Shown: piece by piece, positions 1 through 6,758 of the stretch
Layout of the letters: each line of letters starts with the position of its first letter
How positions within the stretch are numbered: position 1 is the first letter of the stretch
DNA from: Candidatus Altimarinota bacterium
GTDB lineage: Bacteria; Patescibacteriota; Gracilibacteria; BD1-5; UBA2023
Direction: 5' to 3'
Assembly (NCBI GenBank): GCA_023230505.1
Contig: JALNXF010000023.1
Span: forward strand, 1-7,204
Length of the DNA: 7,204 nt
Program-made: the position numbers and the translations under genes
Notes under the pieces: model-generated
Told to the model about the DNA's origin: nothing
Database searches by the model: none
The model's input: only the letters and a program-made list of their open reading frames with translations

Positions 1-1
1 G

Positions 2-412
2 GGAGATTTTAAAACAAAAATTAATTATTTTAAGATTATAAAAGACCCTGAAAAATTAAAATCTTTTAAGAAAAAAAGAGGAAATTCTAAACAATTTTTG
101 ATAGTAAAAAAGAAGCTTACAGAGGCATATAAAGAGCATGTTTTAGGAGAAAAAAGAGTACGATTTACGAAGATTCAAGAAGATCAATTGGACTTGGCAG
201 CAAAAAGATTAACAAGATTTTTTATAGGAAATCGAAAATTAAATTATCTTGATTTTAAGTCAGGAGCAACTATTGATGATTTCATTCGTGCATTAATAAC
301 TTCGTTAAAAAAGCATTATAAAAATTTTGGATTTGGTATTGGTCATTTATGTAGTAATTACACTTTCAACGAAATTTTGCCAAAATATATTAACTTAAAT
401 AAACCGAGGTAA
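2..412 (+). CDS. Hypothetical protein, 5'-truncated by window edge
   Basis: The frame is open from base 2 to the TAA at 410-412, giving 136 visible residues. A TTG at 98 could start a 104-aa version, but the nearest Shine-Dalgarno-like sequence (AGAGGA, 77-82) is 15 bases away, which is too far. The upstream codons also read as ordinary Lys/Phe/Ile-rich coding sequence in the same frame, so I treat the gene as running off the left edge. The visible part is basic and looks mostly helical, with no signal peptide, membrane segment or motif that I recognise. The next gene starts 3 bases after the stop, so the two are probably co-transcribed. Function unknown. Confidence 0.6.
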   Translation, partial: GDFKTKINYFKIIKDPEKLKSFKKKRGNSKQFLIVKKKLTEAYKEHVLGEKRVRFTKIQEDQLDLAAKRLTRFFIGNRKLNYLDFKSGATIDDFIRALITSLKKHYKNFGFGIGHLCSNYTFNEILPKYINLNKPR

Positions 413-414
413 TT

Positions 415-693
415 ATGTACTACATGCAAATGATTGGTACAGGAAAAGGAACAATTGTTAGGCTTCAACAAGATTTAGGAAACAAAGTTTCTATTATTAT
501 TATTGAACAAGAAGGAGATAAATATTATTCAGTTTTTCCTTACCTTATTTATAAACCGGAATTTGAAAAGTATTATAAACCTTTAATGACAAAAAAAGTA
601 TCTGATTTAAAAAAATACTTTAAGCAACAAAAAATATTTAAAAGGGAGGTTTTTCTTAATTCATTTAAAAGAATTTATTATTTTATTAACTAA
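415..693 (+). CDS. Hypothetical small protein (92 aa)
   Basis: Starts at ATG 415, with GAGG at 406-409 (5-base spacer) lying inside the end of the preceding gene, so the two are probably translated together. The N-terminal half reads as short beta strands (GTIVRLQQ, KVSIIIIEQ, KYYSVFPYLIY). The C-terminal half is Lys/Tyr/Phe-rich and looks helical. There are no cysteines, no signal peptide and no catalytic motif. Size and position fit a small phage accessory protein. I do not recognise the family and assign no function. The spacing, ribosome binding site and codon use make it likely to be real. Confidence 0.65.
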   Translation: MYYMQMIGTGKGTIVRLQQDLGNKVSIIIIEQEGDKYYSVFPYLIYKPEFEKYYKPLMTKKVSDLKKYFKQQKIFKREVFLNSFKRIYYFIN

Positions 694-723
694 CAATTTA
701 ACAATTTATTAAGGAGATTAAAA

Positions 724-1902
724 ATGAAAAAAAGTATTTATTTTTTTGTAATAGTAATGTTTTTTATGAGTTATCAAATATGGGCATGTGCCAGTCCTGA
801 TCCAAAAGAATGCAAACAAGAACAAACACAAGAACAGACACAGGAGCAAGGACAGATTCAGGGACAACAGCAGGAAGCAACAGGAATTGGTATTGGTATA
901 GGCACTGGTATTGCCAATGCTGATTCAAATTCAATGTCATTATCTAATTCAGAATCAAATGCTAATGCGATTGTTGGTGTGGGAGTAAATTCTGAAAATA
1001 ATAATGCAAATATTAATACAGCATTTGGGGGTTCTGGAGGGCAAGGGGGATCAGCCTACACAAAAAATGATATTTCTAATGCAAATGTTAATGCTATTAA
1101 TGTTAGTCCTACAATTAATTCTTATACCGGAGATTCTCTTAGTGCAGCTGTAAACAATGTTGAAATAGGAGATAATATTAGTGAAGCTTCAGTAGGAGAT
1201 GTTTCTGCCACTTCTGGTGATTCAGTAAGTTCAATTGGTGATACACTTTCATCCTCAACTAGTAATAATGAAAATAATAATTCTGTGGGTGATTCAATTT
1301 CTGATGTATCTATGGGTGATATTAATGCAGGCAATTCTTTTTCCAGTTCTTATTTTAATTCAGAAAAATTGGATTCATATGATACCTCAATTCAAGTTGG
1401 TTCAGTAAGAAAATCAGTTCCTAATATTTCAGGCTATGCTGGAATGAATAGATATAATTATAGAGATTCTTGGGAATTTGGAGTAAGGGTGACTATTCCA
1501 TTATTTACAGGGGTTACAGATAAAGCTATTGAGTATGAAACAAATAAATTAGTTTCTGAAAAGAATTATTTGGATGCTCAGATACTTTCTCTTAGTGCGG
1601 AAAATGAACGTAAACAAAGCATACACACAATGGAGATAAATAATATACAAAACGCATATGTTGCTGATCGGAAACAGATAACAGAAAAGCATCAAGCAGA
1701 AATGGCAGTATTATGTAAAGGAATAAAGGAGACAGTAAAACAGATTAATGGGTCAAATGAATTATGGGAAATATGTAATGGATTTGAACTTGTAACTCCC
1801 CCAGTAAAAATAGTGGAAAAGAAAATATATATTGAGAAGAAACCAAAACCTTCACCATGTGAATTATGTGAAAAAGAAAAGCAAGATTTAACCAAGTTTT
1901 GA
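724..1902 (+). CDS. Exported low-complexity protein: Gln-rich, GD-repeat and possible helical parts
   Basis: Starts at ATG 724 with AAGGAG at 711-716. The 392-aa product opens with a Sec signal peptide: MKKS, a hydrophobic core at about residues 5-17, then IWACA at 19-23. Cleavage could follow Ala21 or Ala23. Cys22 sits as in a lipobox, but Trp at -2 is atypical, so lipoprotein status is uncertain. Then come a Gln/Glu-rich stretch (31-51), a GI repeat (54-63), a Ser/Asn/Gly-rich region (64-210) with seven GD motifs, mostly GD-x-[LIV]-S-like (136, 149, 158, 165, 172, 189, 198), a strand-like stretch ending VRVTIPLF (254-261), and a charged, probably helical region (265-345). The tail is Lys/Pro-rich with CELC at 379-382. 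The VRVTIPLF stretch and following helix loosely recall TolC-type outer-membrane proteins, but this is not a firm match. From memory, some phages encode exported Gln-rich then Ser/Asn/Gly-rich proteins of unknown role. It probably acts in the host envelope or on the virion. Confidence 0.8.
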   Translation: MKKSIYFFVIVMFFMSYQIWACASPDPKECKQEQTQEQTQEQGQIQGQQQEATGIGIGIGTGIANADSNSMSLSNSESNANAIVGVGVNSENNNANINTAFGGSGGQGGSAYTKNDISNANVNAINVSPTINSYTGDSLSAAVNNVEIGDNISEASVGDVSATSGDSVSSIGDTLSSSTSNNENNNSVGDSISDVSMGDINAGNSFSSSYFNSEKLDSYDTSIQVGSVRKSVPNISGYAGMNRYNYRDSWEFGVRVTIPLFTGVTDKAIEYETNKLVSEKNYLDAQILSLSAENERKQSIHTMEINNIQNAYVADRKQITEKHQAEMAVLCKGIKETVKQINGSNELWEICNGFELVTPPVKIVEKKIYIEKKPKPSPCELCEKEKQDLTKF

Positions 1903-1917
1903 TTAGATAAATTATAA

Positions 1918-1960
1918 AAAATAGAGCTAATATTTGAAGTTTATTTATTAGCTCTATTTT
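1918..1960 (+). terminator. Intrinsic terminator after exported-protein gene
   Basis: A 15-bp uninterrupted stem pairs 1918-1932 with 1946-1960 (core ATAGAGCTAATA / TATTAGCTCTAT) around a 13-base loop. It starts 15 bases after the stop codon. The A-run before and T-run after are symmetric, so it could work in both directions. All genes here are on the + strand, so it most likely separates the exported-protein unit from the replication unit. Confidence 0.85.
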
Positions 1961-2071
1961 AAAACCCCTATGAATATATGTTTTTAGTATAAAAACGCAG
2001 CCACAGCTTAGTTTGATAGCTTCAAATCAGTTTTAAACATACATCAATAACTCATATAATAAGGAGAGAAA
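1961..2071 (+). promoter_or_regulatory. Leader region expected to hold the replication-operon promoter
   Basis: If the terminator just upstream is efficient, the replication genes need a promoter in this gap. Two -10-like sequences are visible. TATAAT at 2055-2060 has TTTAAA (4 of 6 matches to TTGACA) 17 bases upstream at 2032-2037, but would start transcription too late to include the AAGGAG at 2061-2066. TATAAA at 1988-1993 has no convincing -35. A small hairpin (TTTGA at 2012-2016 with TCAAA at 2022-2026) lies between them. A phage-modified polymerase or activator may be used. I cannot choose one start site. Confidence 0.3.
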
Positions 2072-2299
2072 GTGGGAAATAAAGTTGAGAAAAGAAGATA
2101 CTATGAAAAGATAATAATTAATGCAGATTCAAAAGAAAAAGATGATATTCAATTAAGATTATTAACGGAAGGATATTCTATTGAAAAAATGGAATATGTA
2201 AAAAGAGGAAGATTTAAGAAAGATGTAAGAAGGATAAAAATTATTGGTAGAAAAGAAATAACTAGTTATAATATTCAAACGGCATTTGGGAGAAAATAA
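2072..2299 (+). CDS. Hypothetical basic protein (75 aa), first gene of replication unit
   Basis: Starts at GTG 2072 with AAGGAG at 2061-2066 (5-base spacer). No better ATG lies upstream in frame, and the strong ribosome binding site decides the start. The product is very rich in Lys and Arg, with alternating strand-like and helical segments (YEKIIINADS, IQLRLLTEGYSIEKMEYV, VRRIKIIGRK). This would suit a small nucleic-acid-binding fold, but no specific family is recognised. Its stop overlaps the next start (TAATG, 2297-2301), so the two are translationally coupled. Being first in a helicase/primase operon suggests a replication accessory or regulatory role; that is inferred from position only. 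Confidence 0.7.
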   Translation: MGNKVEKRRYYEKIIINADSKEKDDIQLRLLTEGYSIEKMEYVKRGRFKKDVRRIKIIGRKEITSYNIQTAFGRK

Positions 2300-2556
2300 T
2301 GAGATATAAAACCAATATGAAAAATTCTGATATGCCTTGTAAAAATATGGAAATAGTAAACAAGGATGGAATAAATATTATTTGCAAATTAACTAATCTA
2401 AAATGTGTATCAGTATATGATACTAATTCATTAGGAATGCATTCGTTTATGGATGATTTAAAAAGATGCCCTTCATTCAAACCAAAAAATTTATCTGAAT
2501 TTAAGGAAGAGTCAATATCAAAAAAGAAAAATAATTTTAAAAGGATTAAAAGATGA
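2299..2556 (+). CDS. Small four-cysteine protein (85 aa), possible zinc binder
   Basis: Starts at ATG 2299, sharing its A with the stop of the previous gene, with GGGAG at 2288-2292. Four cysteines lie at residues 14, 29, 36 and 57 (spacing C-X14-C-X6-C-X20-C). The last sits in KRCPSF, followed by a basic tail (SKKKNNFKRIKR). This fits a small zinc- or iron-sulfur-binding protein, but the spacing matches no named motif I can give. It overlaps the helicase gene by 4 bases (ATGA, 2553-2556), a strong sign of coupled translation. Phage helicase genes often travel with loader or accessory genes, so that role is possible. The sequence itself does not show T4 gp59-like or DnaC-like features: there is no Walker motif and it is too short. 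Confidence 0.7.
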   Translation: MRYKTNMKNSDMPCKNMEIVNKDGINIICKLTNLKCVSVYDTNSLGMHSFMDDLKRCPSFKPKNLSEFKEESISKKKNNFKRIKR

Positions 2557-3992
2557 AAGTTAAAAAAATTGAAGCTAATGCTGAAAGGCAATTACTTATT
2601 GCAATTATCATGTCTTCATCTTTTCTTAAAAAAATTCATCCCATTATTGACTATAATTATTTTGAAACAAGAATATCTGCAACAATTGCTAATTGGGTTT
2701 TTACTTATTTTGAAAAATTTGGTAGAGCACCAAAGGCGATGATTCAAGATATTTATGAAGAAAATAAAAAATCATTATCAACTGAAGACAGAGAATGGGT
2801 AACAATATTTCTTGAAGGATTAAGTCAAGAATATGAGAAGAAAGGATTTAATGAAGAATTTGTTTTTGAAAATAGTTTAAGATTTTTCAAAACTCAAAAA
2901 ATGAAAAAGGGGATTATTAAAATTGAAAAACTTTTAGACAAAGGGAAAGTAGAAGAAGCAGAAAAGTTATGGTTAGAGAATAGAACAATTCCAACAATGT
3001 TTGATCTTGGTTTTAATCCATTTACAGAGGCATGGGTTGATGAAGTTTTTAAGCGGGAAGAAATAAGAGTAAAAGCAGAACTTGGTATTGAAGCTCTTGA
3101 TGAAATAATTGGACCAATTAAAAGTAGTTGGTTTATTTTATTCATGGGACCACAAAAAAGAGGTAAGACATGGGCATTAATATGGGCTGCACTACAAATG
3201 GTTATGCAAGGATTAGATGTTGTCTTTTATTCTTTTGAAGGTGAAGATGAAGATTGGACAATGAGAGCGTGGTCAATGATAACTGCATTTCTTATTGATG
3301 GCGAAGCTCAGAAACTTGAGTTTCCTTATTTTGCAGATGATAAAGGAAATGTAGTAAAGTATAAAAAGAAAACAAGACCTGTTATGACTCCAAGAAATAT
3401 TAAACAAAGTATTTCAAAATTTAATAAATTTGCAAAAGGTAATTTAATAGTAAAGAATTATCCTATGGGAAGTGCTGGTGTAAGAGATGCAAAGGCACAT
3501 TTAGATGCTATGGGAGCATATCATAATTTTTATCCTCATGCAGCGTTCTTTGATTATGTTGGAATTATGAATCAACAAATAAAAGATATTCGTGAAAGAT
3601 ATAATATAACAGGCATGGAATTAAAAGCATTAGCACAAGAAAGAAAGATGATTGTTGTTTCTGGGCATCAAGGAAGAAGGGAAACATTAGAGAAGTTAAA
3701 TATGAATGCGACAGATATGCCAGAGGATATAAGATTACTTGGTCATGTTGATATTCTTTGTGGCATTAATCAAACGGAAGAAGAAAGAAAAGCGGGGATA
3801 ATTAGATATAGTGCATTAATACATAGACATAAAAAGTATGCTACATCAATGCAAGCGAAAGTATTACAACAATTAGATGTTGGTCAGGTTGTATTAGATT
3901 CAAAGAAAATAAAGGCTCCTGAATTAGAAACTAATTCTGATAATTCAGAATATTTAGATATGGAGGGTGATGATGACTTTCCATACGCATAA
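2553..3992 (+). CDS. Replicative DNA helicase, DnaB / T4 gp41-like
   Basis: A 479-aa ring helicase of the RecA-like SF4 family, close in length to T4 gp41 (475 aa, from memory). It should hydrolyse NTP to move 5'-3' on the lagging strand and unwind the fork. The helical N-terminal domain covers roughly residues 1-145. The motor domain (about 175-450) has Walker A GPQKRGKT (199-206), the catalytic Glu in YSFEGE (E229), Walker B in AAFFDYVGIM (D334), the sensor-like strand MIVVSGHQ (366-373), DIRLLGHVDIL (392-402, like the DnaB 'R-x-x-G ... AD' segment) and a basic HRHKK (424-428), where an arginine finger is expected. LIVKNYP (298-304) closely resembles T4 gp41 LIVKQYP as I remember it. No intein or primase domain is fused. 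The C-terminus is an acidic tail ending DDDFPYA. AAGGA at 2541-2545 serves the ATG at 2553, which overlaps the previous gene. Confidence 0.93.
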   Translation: MKVKKIEANAERQLLIAIIMSSSFLKKIHPIIDYNYFETRISATIANWVFTYFEKFGRAPKAMIQDIYEENKKSLSTEDREWVTIFLEGLSQEYEKKGFNEEFVFENSLRFFKTQKMKKGIIKIEKLLDKGKVEEAEKLWLENRTIPTMFDLGFNPFTEAWVDEVFKREEIRVKAELGIEALDEIIGPIKSSWFILFMGPQKRGKTWALIWAALQMVMQGLDVVFYSFEGEDEDWTMRAWSMITAFLIDGEAQKLEFPYFADDKGNVVKYKKKTRPVMTPRNIKQSISKFNKFAKGNLIVKNYPMGSAGVRDAKAHLDAMGAYHNFYPHAAFFDYVGIMNQQIKDIRERYNITGMELKALAQERKMIVVSGHQGRRETLEKLNMNATDMPEDIRLLGHVDILCGINQTEEERKAGIIRYSALIHRHKKYATSMQAKVLQQLDVGQVVLDSKKIKAPELETNSDNSEYLDMEGDDDFPYA

Positions 3993-4004
3993 GGACAAAA
4001 TAAA

Positions 4005-5549
4005 ATGAAAGAAATAATAATTAAAATATTAAATCCTGTTGTTAGTCAGTTTTCTGGTGATCCAGAAATATTAAAACCAATATTGTCTTATAATGAAGAA
4101 ATATTTATTCCAAAATTTATGAAAGGACATACTGTTAAAATAAGAAAGGTAAATAAAAAATATTTAATAAGCAAAACTGGAATGTTCCTTACAGGGCTTA
4201 TCCCAAGGGTCAAAGAATATTTAGATTATAAAAAAATCAAATATAAAACAACAGGAATACATGAAGACAAGATAAAAATTATAGAACCAAAATTAAAAGG
4301 AATTATTTTAAGGGATAATCAAAAAGAAAATATTAAAAAGTTATTAGAGAATAAAAGAGGACTTCATGTTGAACCTACTGGTGGTGGTAAAACAGTATTA
4401 GGTGGTGGGTTAATAAGCTCAATAAAAGAACCTTCATTATTCATTGTACATACTACTGCTTTATTTGATCAGACGTATAAAGAGTTTTGCAATTTCTTTG
4501 GAAAAAATAAAGTAGGAAGAATAGGTGCGGGAATAAAGGATATAAAACAATATAATGTTGCAATGATACAAACATTAAAAAATGTTAAATTAGATAAGAA
4601 TCAATTTGGTATGATTATTTGCGACGAATGCCACCATAGTGCAAACTTAAATGGAATATATGCAAAAGTATTTGATAAAATTCACGCCCCTTATAGATTT
4701 GGATTAACAGCTACACCTCCAACAGAAGAAGGGCAAAAACTTATTCTTGAAGGGCTGATTGGTAAAGTAATAAACAAAATAGAATTTGAAGATCATATTG
4801 AAGCTGGAATATTAGCAAAGCCAAAATTAAAATTAATAATGGCTCCTGAAAATAAAAAAATAAAAACTATGAGAGGAACATACCTTGAACGATATGATTT
4901 AGGCATAGTAAAATTTAAGGGTAGAAATGCTTTAATCATGCAGGAAACATTAAATCAAATTAATAAAGGTAATACAGTATTGATATTGGTTGAAAGAATT
5001 GAGCATGGTAAAGAGTTAATGAAATTTGCAAATATTCTTATTGGTAAAAATAGAGGTATCTTTCTACACGGCAAAAGCAATAAAGAAATAAAAGAACAAT
5101 TAAGAAAAACAAAAAAGAAATGGTTGCGGTTAGAGGAAGAAAAGTCTGAAGTCACTCTTGATCTTACTCCTACTTTTGATAAGAAAAAATTTAATGAAAA
5201 AGTAAGAAAAGTAAAAGATAAATTTGAAGGGCTGAGTGAATCAGCAAAAGAAAACTTTATTGAAAGTATGAGACAAAAATTTGAGAAAAGAGAATTGCCT
5301 TTTGTTATAGCTACAAGAGTTTGGGTTGAAGGTGTTAATGTTAAAAGTGTTAACTGTATAATTAATGCTGTAGGAGGACAATCAGAAAAAGCTGTAATTC
5401 AAAAGTTTGGTAGAGGTATGAGAACTACAGAAGATAAAAAGGAGGTAACTCTTATTGATGTAATTGATGCAGAAACGCATAATGATTTTATGCGTCATTC
5501 AATGAAAAGAATTTGTTATTACTACGATAAAAAATGGCTTGGTAATTAA
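4005..5549 (+). CDS. Superfamily 2 DNA helicase, UvsW-like
   Basis: A 514-aa protein with a full set of SF2 motifs: motif-Q-like RDNQ (103-106), motif I PTGGGKT (124-130), motif II DECH (207-210), motif III TAT (235-237), motif V ATRVWVEGVNV (436-446) and motif VI QKFGRGMRT (466-474). Residues 1-95, including SYNEEIFIPKFMKG and GLIPRVKEYL, follow the layout of the small N-terminal DNA-binding domain of T4 UvsW. UvsW (about 500 aa) unwinds branched DNA and R-loops, drives fork reversal and shuts off origin transcripts; phage T5 D10 is similar. A charged Lys/Glu-rich insertion (about 365-422) separates motifs IV and V. The gene starts 12 bases after the helicase stop, with AAGGA at 3991-3995. 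Function in recombination-linked replication or fork repair is likely; the exact substrate is inferred. Confidence 0.9.
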   Translation: MKEIIIKILNPVVSQFSGDPEILKPILSYNEEIFIPKFMKGHTVKIRKVNKKYLISKTGMFLTGLIPRVKEYLDYKKIKYKTTGIHEDKIKIIEPKLKGIILRDNQKENIKKLLENKRGLHVEPTGGGKTVLGGGLISSIKEPSLFIVHTTALFDQTYKEFCNFFGKNKVGRIGAGIKDIKQYNVAMIQTLKNVKLDKNQFGMIICDECHHSANLNGIYAKVFDKIHAPYRFGLTATPPTEEGQKLILEGLIGKVINKIEFEDHIEAGILAKPKLKLIMAPENKKIKTMRGTYLERYDLGIVKFKGRNALIMQETLNQINKGNTVLILVERIEHGKELMKFANILIGKNRGIFLHGKSNKEIKEQLRKTKKKWLRLEEEKSEVTLDLTPTFDKKKFNEKVRKVKDKFEGLSESAKENFIESMRQKFEKRELPFVIATRVWVEGVNVKSVNCIINAVGGQSEKAVIQKFGRGMRTTEDKKEVTLIDVIDAETHNDFMRHSMKRICYYYDKKWLGN

Positions 5550-5561
5550 TAAAGGAATATC

Positions 5562-6512
5562 ATGGAAAATATAAAAAAGTTAATGAGAAATTTTGATGTT
5601 ATCAGTTATTTAGAAAGTAGAAATATTGCAGTAACTGAATCAGGTAAAAATGTAGGGAAAGGATGGATTGGAATTCAATGTATGTTTTGTCCTGATAGTG
5701 GAAATCACTTAGGGATTAGATTAAAAGAAAATACTTTTAGTTGTTTCAAATGTAAGACATCTGGTTCCGTCCTTTCCTTAATAAAAGAAGTTGATGGTAT
5801 TGACTTTAAAAAAGCAAAAGAGATACTTCCTTTATTTCAAAAAGATACTTTCTTTTATGAAGATGAAGAAAAAGATCCAATTATTGAAATAGAAAAAAAT
5901 GATAATATTTTACCAAGAGAATTTAAAAAAATAATAAAAGGAGAGGAGCCTTTATCAGTTAAAAAGTATTTTAAAAGAAGAAAATTCCCACTGCAATATG
6001 CTCAGAAATATCAAGCAGGATATTGCAGGATGGGAAAGTATGCCTACCATATGATCCTACCTATATTTATGTATAAAAAACTCGTATCATTTATTGCTGT
6101 TGACTTATTAGGAACCTCAAAATTAAAATATGTTTTTTGTCCAAATGAAATTGCATTAGTAAATAAAAGTGATCTTGTTTATGGCTTTGATGAGATTAAA
6201 AATGCAGATAAAATTTATATTGTTGAAGGAGTAACTGATAAGTGGAGAGTTGGTAAAAATGCCATTGCTTTACTTACAAATAAATGCAGTACAAGTTTAC
6301 TTTTAAAAATAAAATCTGTTATAAAATCCACCTGTAAAATCATTGTTCTATTAGATATCGATGCAAAAAGAAATGCAGAACAATTAGCATCAGAAATAAA
6401 ATCTATATTCTTTTCAAACGAAGTTTTATTTATTGAGATTGAGAAAAAAGATCATGCAAAAGACCCTGATTTATTCGGTAAAAAACAGCTTAAATTTATA
6501 CATAATTTATAG
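5562..6512 (+). CDS. DNA primase, DnaG / T4 gp61-like (zinc ribbon + TOPRIM)
   Basis: A 316-aa primase that should make RNA primers for the lagging strand. The N-terminal zinc ribbon has Cys40, 43, 61 and 64 (CX2C-X17-CX2C). This keeps the DnaG CHC2 spacing with Cys in place of His, and is suited to recognising the priming triplet. After an acidic linker (99-115) comes the DnaG-like catalytic core: KKYFKRRKFP (134-143), MILPIF (164-169) and KYVFCPNEIALVNKSDLVYGF (189-209), matching the DnaG 'KYLNSPET...LYG' block. The TOPRIM part has EGVTD (222-226), LLDID (263-267) and DPDLF (301-305), which supply the metal-binding acids. There is no C-terminal helicase-binding domain, as in T4 gp61, so contact with the separate helicase must use another surface. 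AAAGGA at 5551-5556 serves ATG 5562. The gene ends in TAG inside a terminator hairpin. Confidence 0.92.
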   Translation: MENIKKLMRNFDVISYLESRNIAVTESGKNVGKGWIGIQCMFCPDSGNHLGIRLKENTFSCFKCKTSGSVLSLIKEVDGIDFKKAKEILPLFQKDTFFYEDEEKDPIIEIEKNDNILPREFKKIIKGEEPLSVKKYFKRRKFPLQYAQKYQAGYCRMGKYAYHMILPIFMYKKLVSFIAVDLLGTSKLKYVFCPNEIALVNKSDLVYGFDEIKNADKIYIVEGVTDKWRVGKNAIALLTNKCSTSLLLKIKSVIKSTCKIIVLLDIDAKRNAEQLASEIKSIFFSNEVLFIEIEKKDHAKDPDLFGKKQLKFIHNL

Positions 6513-6520
6513 CTGTTTTT
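6481..6520 (+). terminator. Intrinsic terminator overlapping primase stop codon
   Basis: A perfect 10-bp stem, AAAAACAGCT (6481-6490) with AGCTGTTTTT (6511-6520). An inner stem continues it (6491-6496 with 6504-6509, one bulged T), with a T-run in the right arm. The left arm lies in the last codons of the primase gene and the TAG stop is in the right half, so a ribosome finishing the primase gene would cover the hairpin. Confidence 0.75.
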
Positions 6521-6539
6521 AATGCTCTTAAAATGACAT

Positions 6540-6583
6540 AAAAACCCTAAAATATTGAAAATAACCGTATTTTTAGGGTTTTT
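6540..6583 (+). terminator. Second intrinsic terminator of the replication unit
   Basis: A 13-bp stem pairs 6540-6552 with 6571-6583 (AAAACCCTAAAA / TTTTAGGGTTTT) around an 18-base loop. T-runs flank the right arm and A-runs the left, so it may work in both directions. It lies 28 bases beyond the primase stop and backs up the hairpin at 6481-6520, insulating the region downstream. Confidence 0.8.
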
Positions 6584-6677
6584 GACTAAAATATGGGTTT
6601 ATAACCTATTGAAATTACTATATTTTTTTAAAGGTTAAAAATAATTATAAAAATCGGTATTTTATATCATTTTTTTC

Positions 6678-6705
6678 TTTACATTATTTTTTTAATCTAT
6701 ATAAT
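6678..6705 (+). promoter_or_regulatory. Strong sigma70-type promoter driving the non-coding region
   Basis: TTTACA (6678-6683, 5 of 6 matches to TTGACA), a 16-base spacer, and a perfect TATAAT (6700-6705). The upstream 60 bases are nearly all A/T, as in UP elements. Transcription is predicted to start near 6712. It is the best promoter in the window, yet no gene follows within nearly 500 bases. The stretch between the terminator at 6583 and this promoter holds only a small hairpin (6593-6599 with 6603-6609) and no gene. Confidence 0.7.
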
Positions 6706-6745
6706 GAAGCTATATTTATTAAGTAATAAATAACGCATTTAGAAA

Positions 6746-6758
6746 TTCTTTGACAATT
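6746..6758 (+). promoter_or_regulatory. boxA-like antitermination element
   Basis: TTCTTTGACAATT lies about 34 bases after the predicted transcription start. It closely resembles bacterial rRNA-leader boxA elements (E. coli core CTCTTTAACA; many other bacteria TTCTTTGACA), which bind NusB/S10 to let polymerase read through long untranslated RNA. It contains TTGACA (6750-6755), but no -10 lies 16-18 bases downstream, so a -35 role is unlikely. Inferred from sequence similarity only. Confidence 0.45.

Noticed and set aside
98..412. TTG start at 98 for the first gene
   Set aside because: No ribosome binding site at usable distance, and the frame stays open and protein-like to the window edge. 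A truncated gene is more likely.
2262..2591. Minus-strand 109-aa frame and other minus-strand frames (1122-1334, 1692-1895, 2894-3145, 4955-5155)
   Set aside because: Each lies opposite a well-supported + strand gene with its own ribosome binding site, and their composition is what reverse-reading AT-rich coding sequence gives.
3984..4004. Possible frameshift joining the two helicase genes
   Set aside because: Each has complete motifs, its own start and ribosome binding site, and normal family length. They are separate genes.
6704..6733. Nine-codon ORF (ATG to TAA) after the strong promoter
   Set aside because: Too short, overlaps the -10, and would lie around the transcription start, so it cannot have a ribosome binding site in the transcript.
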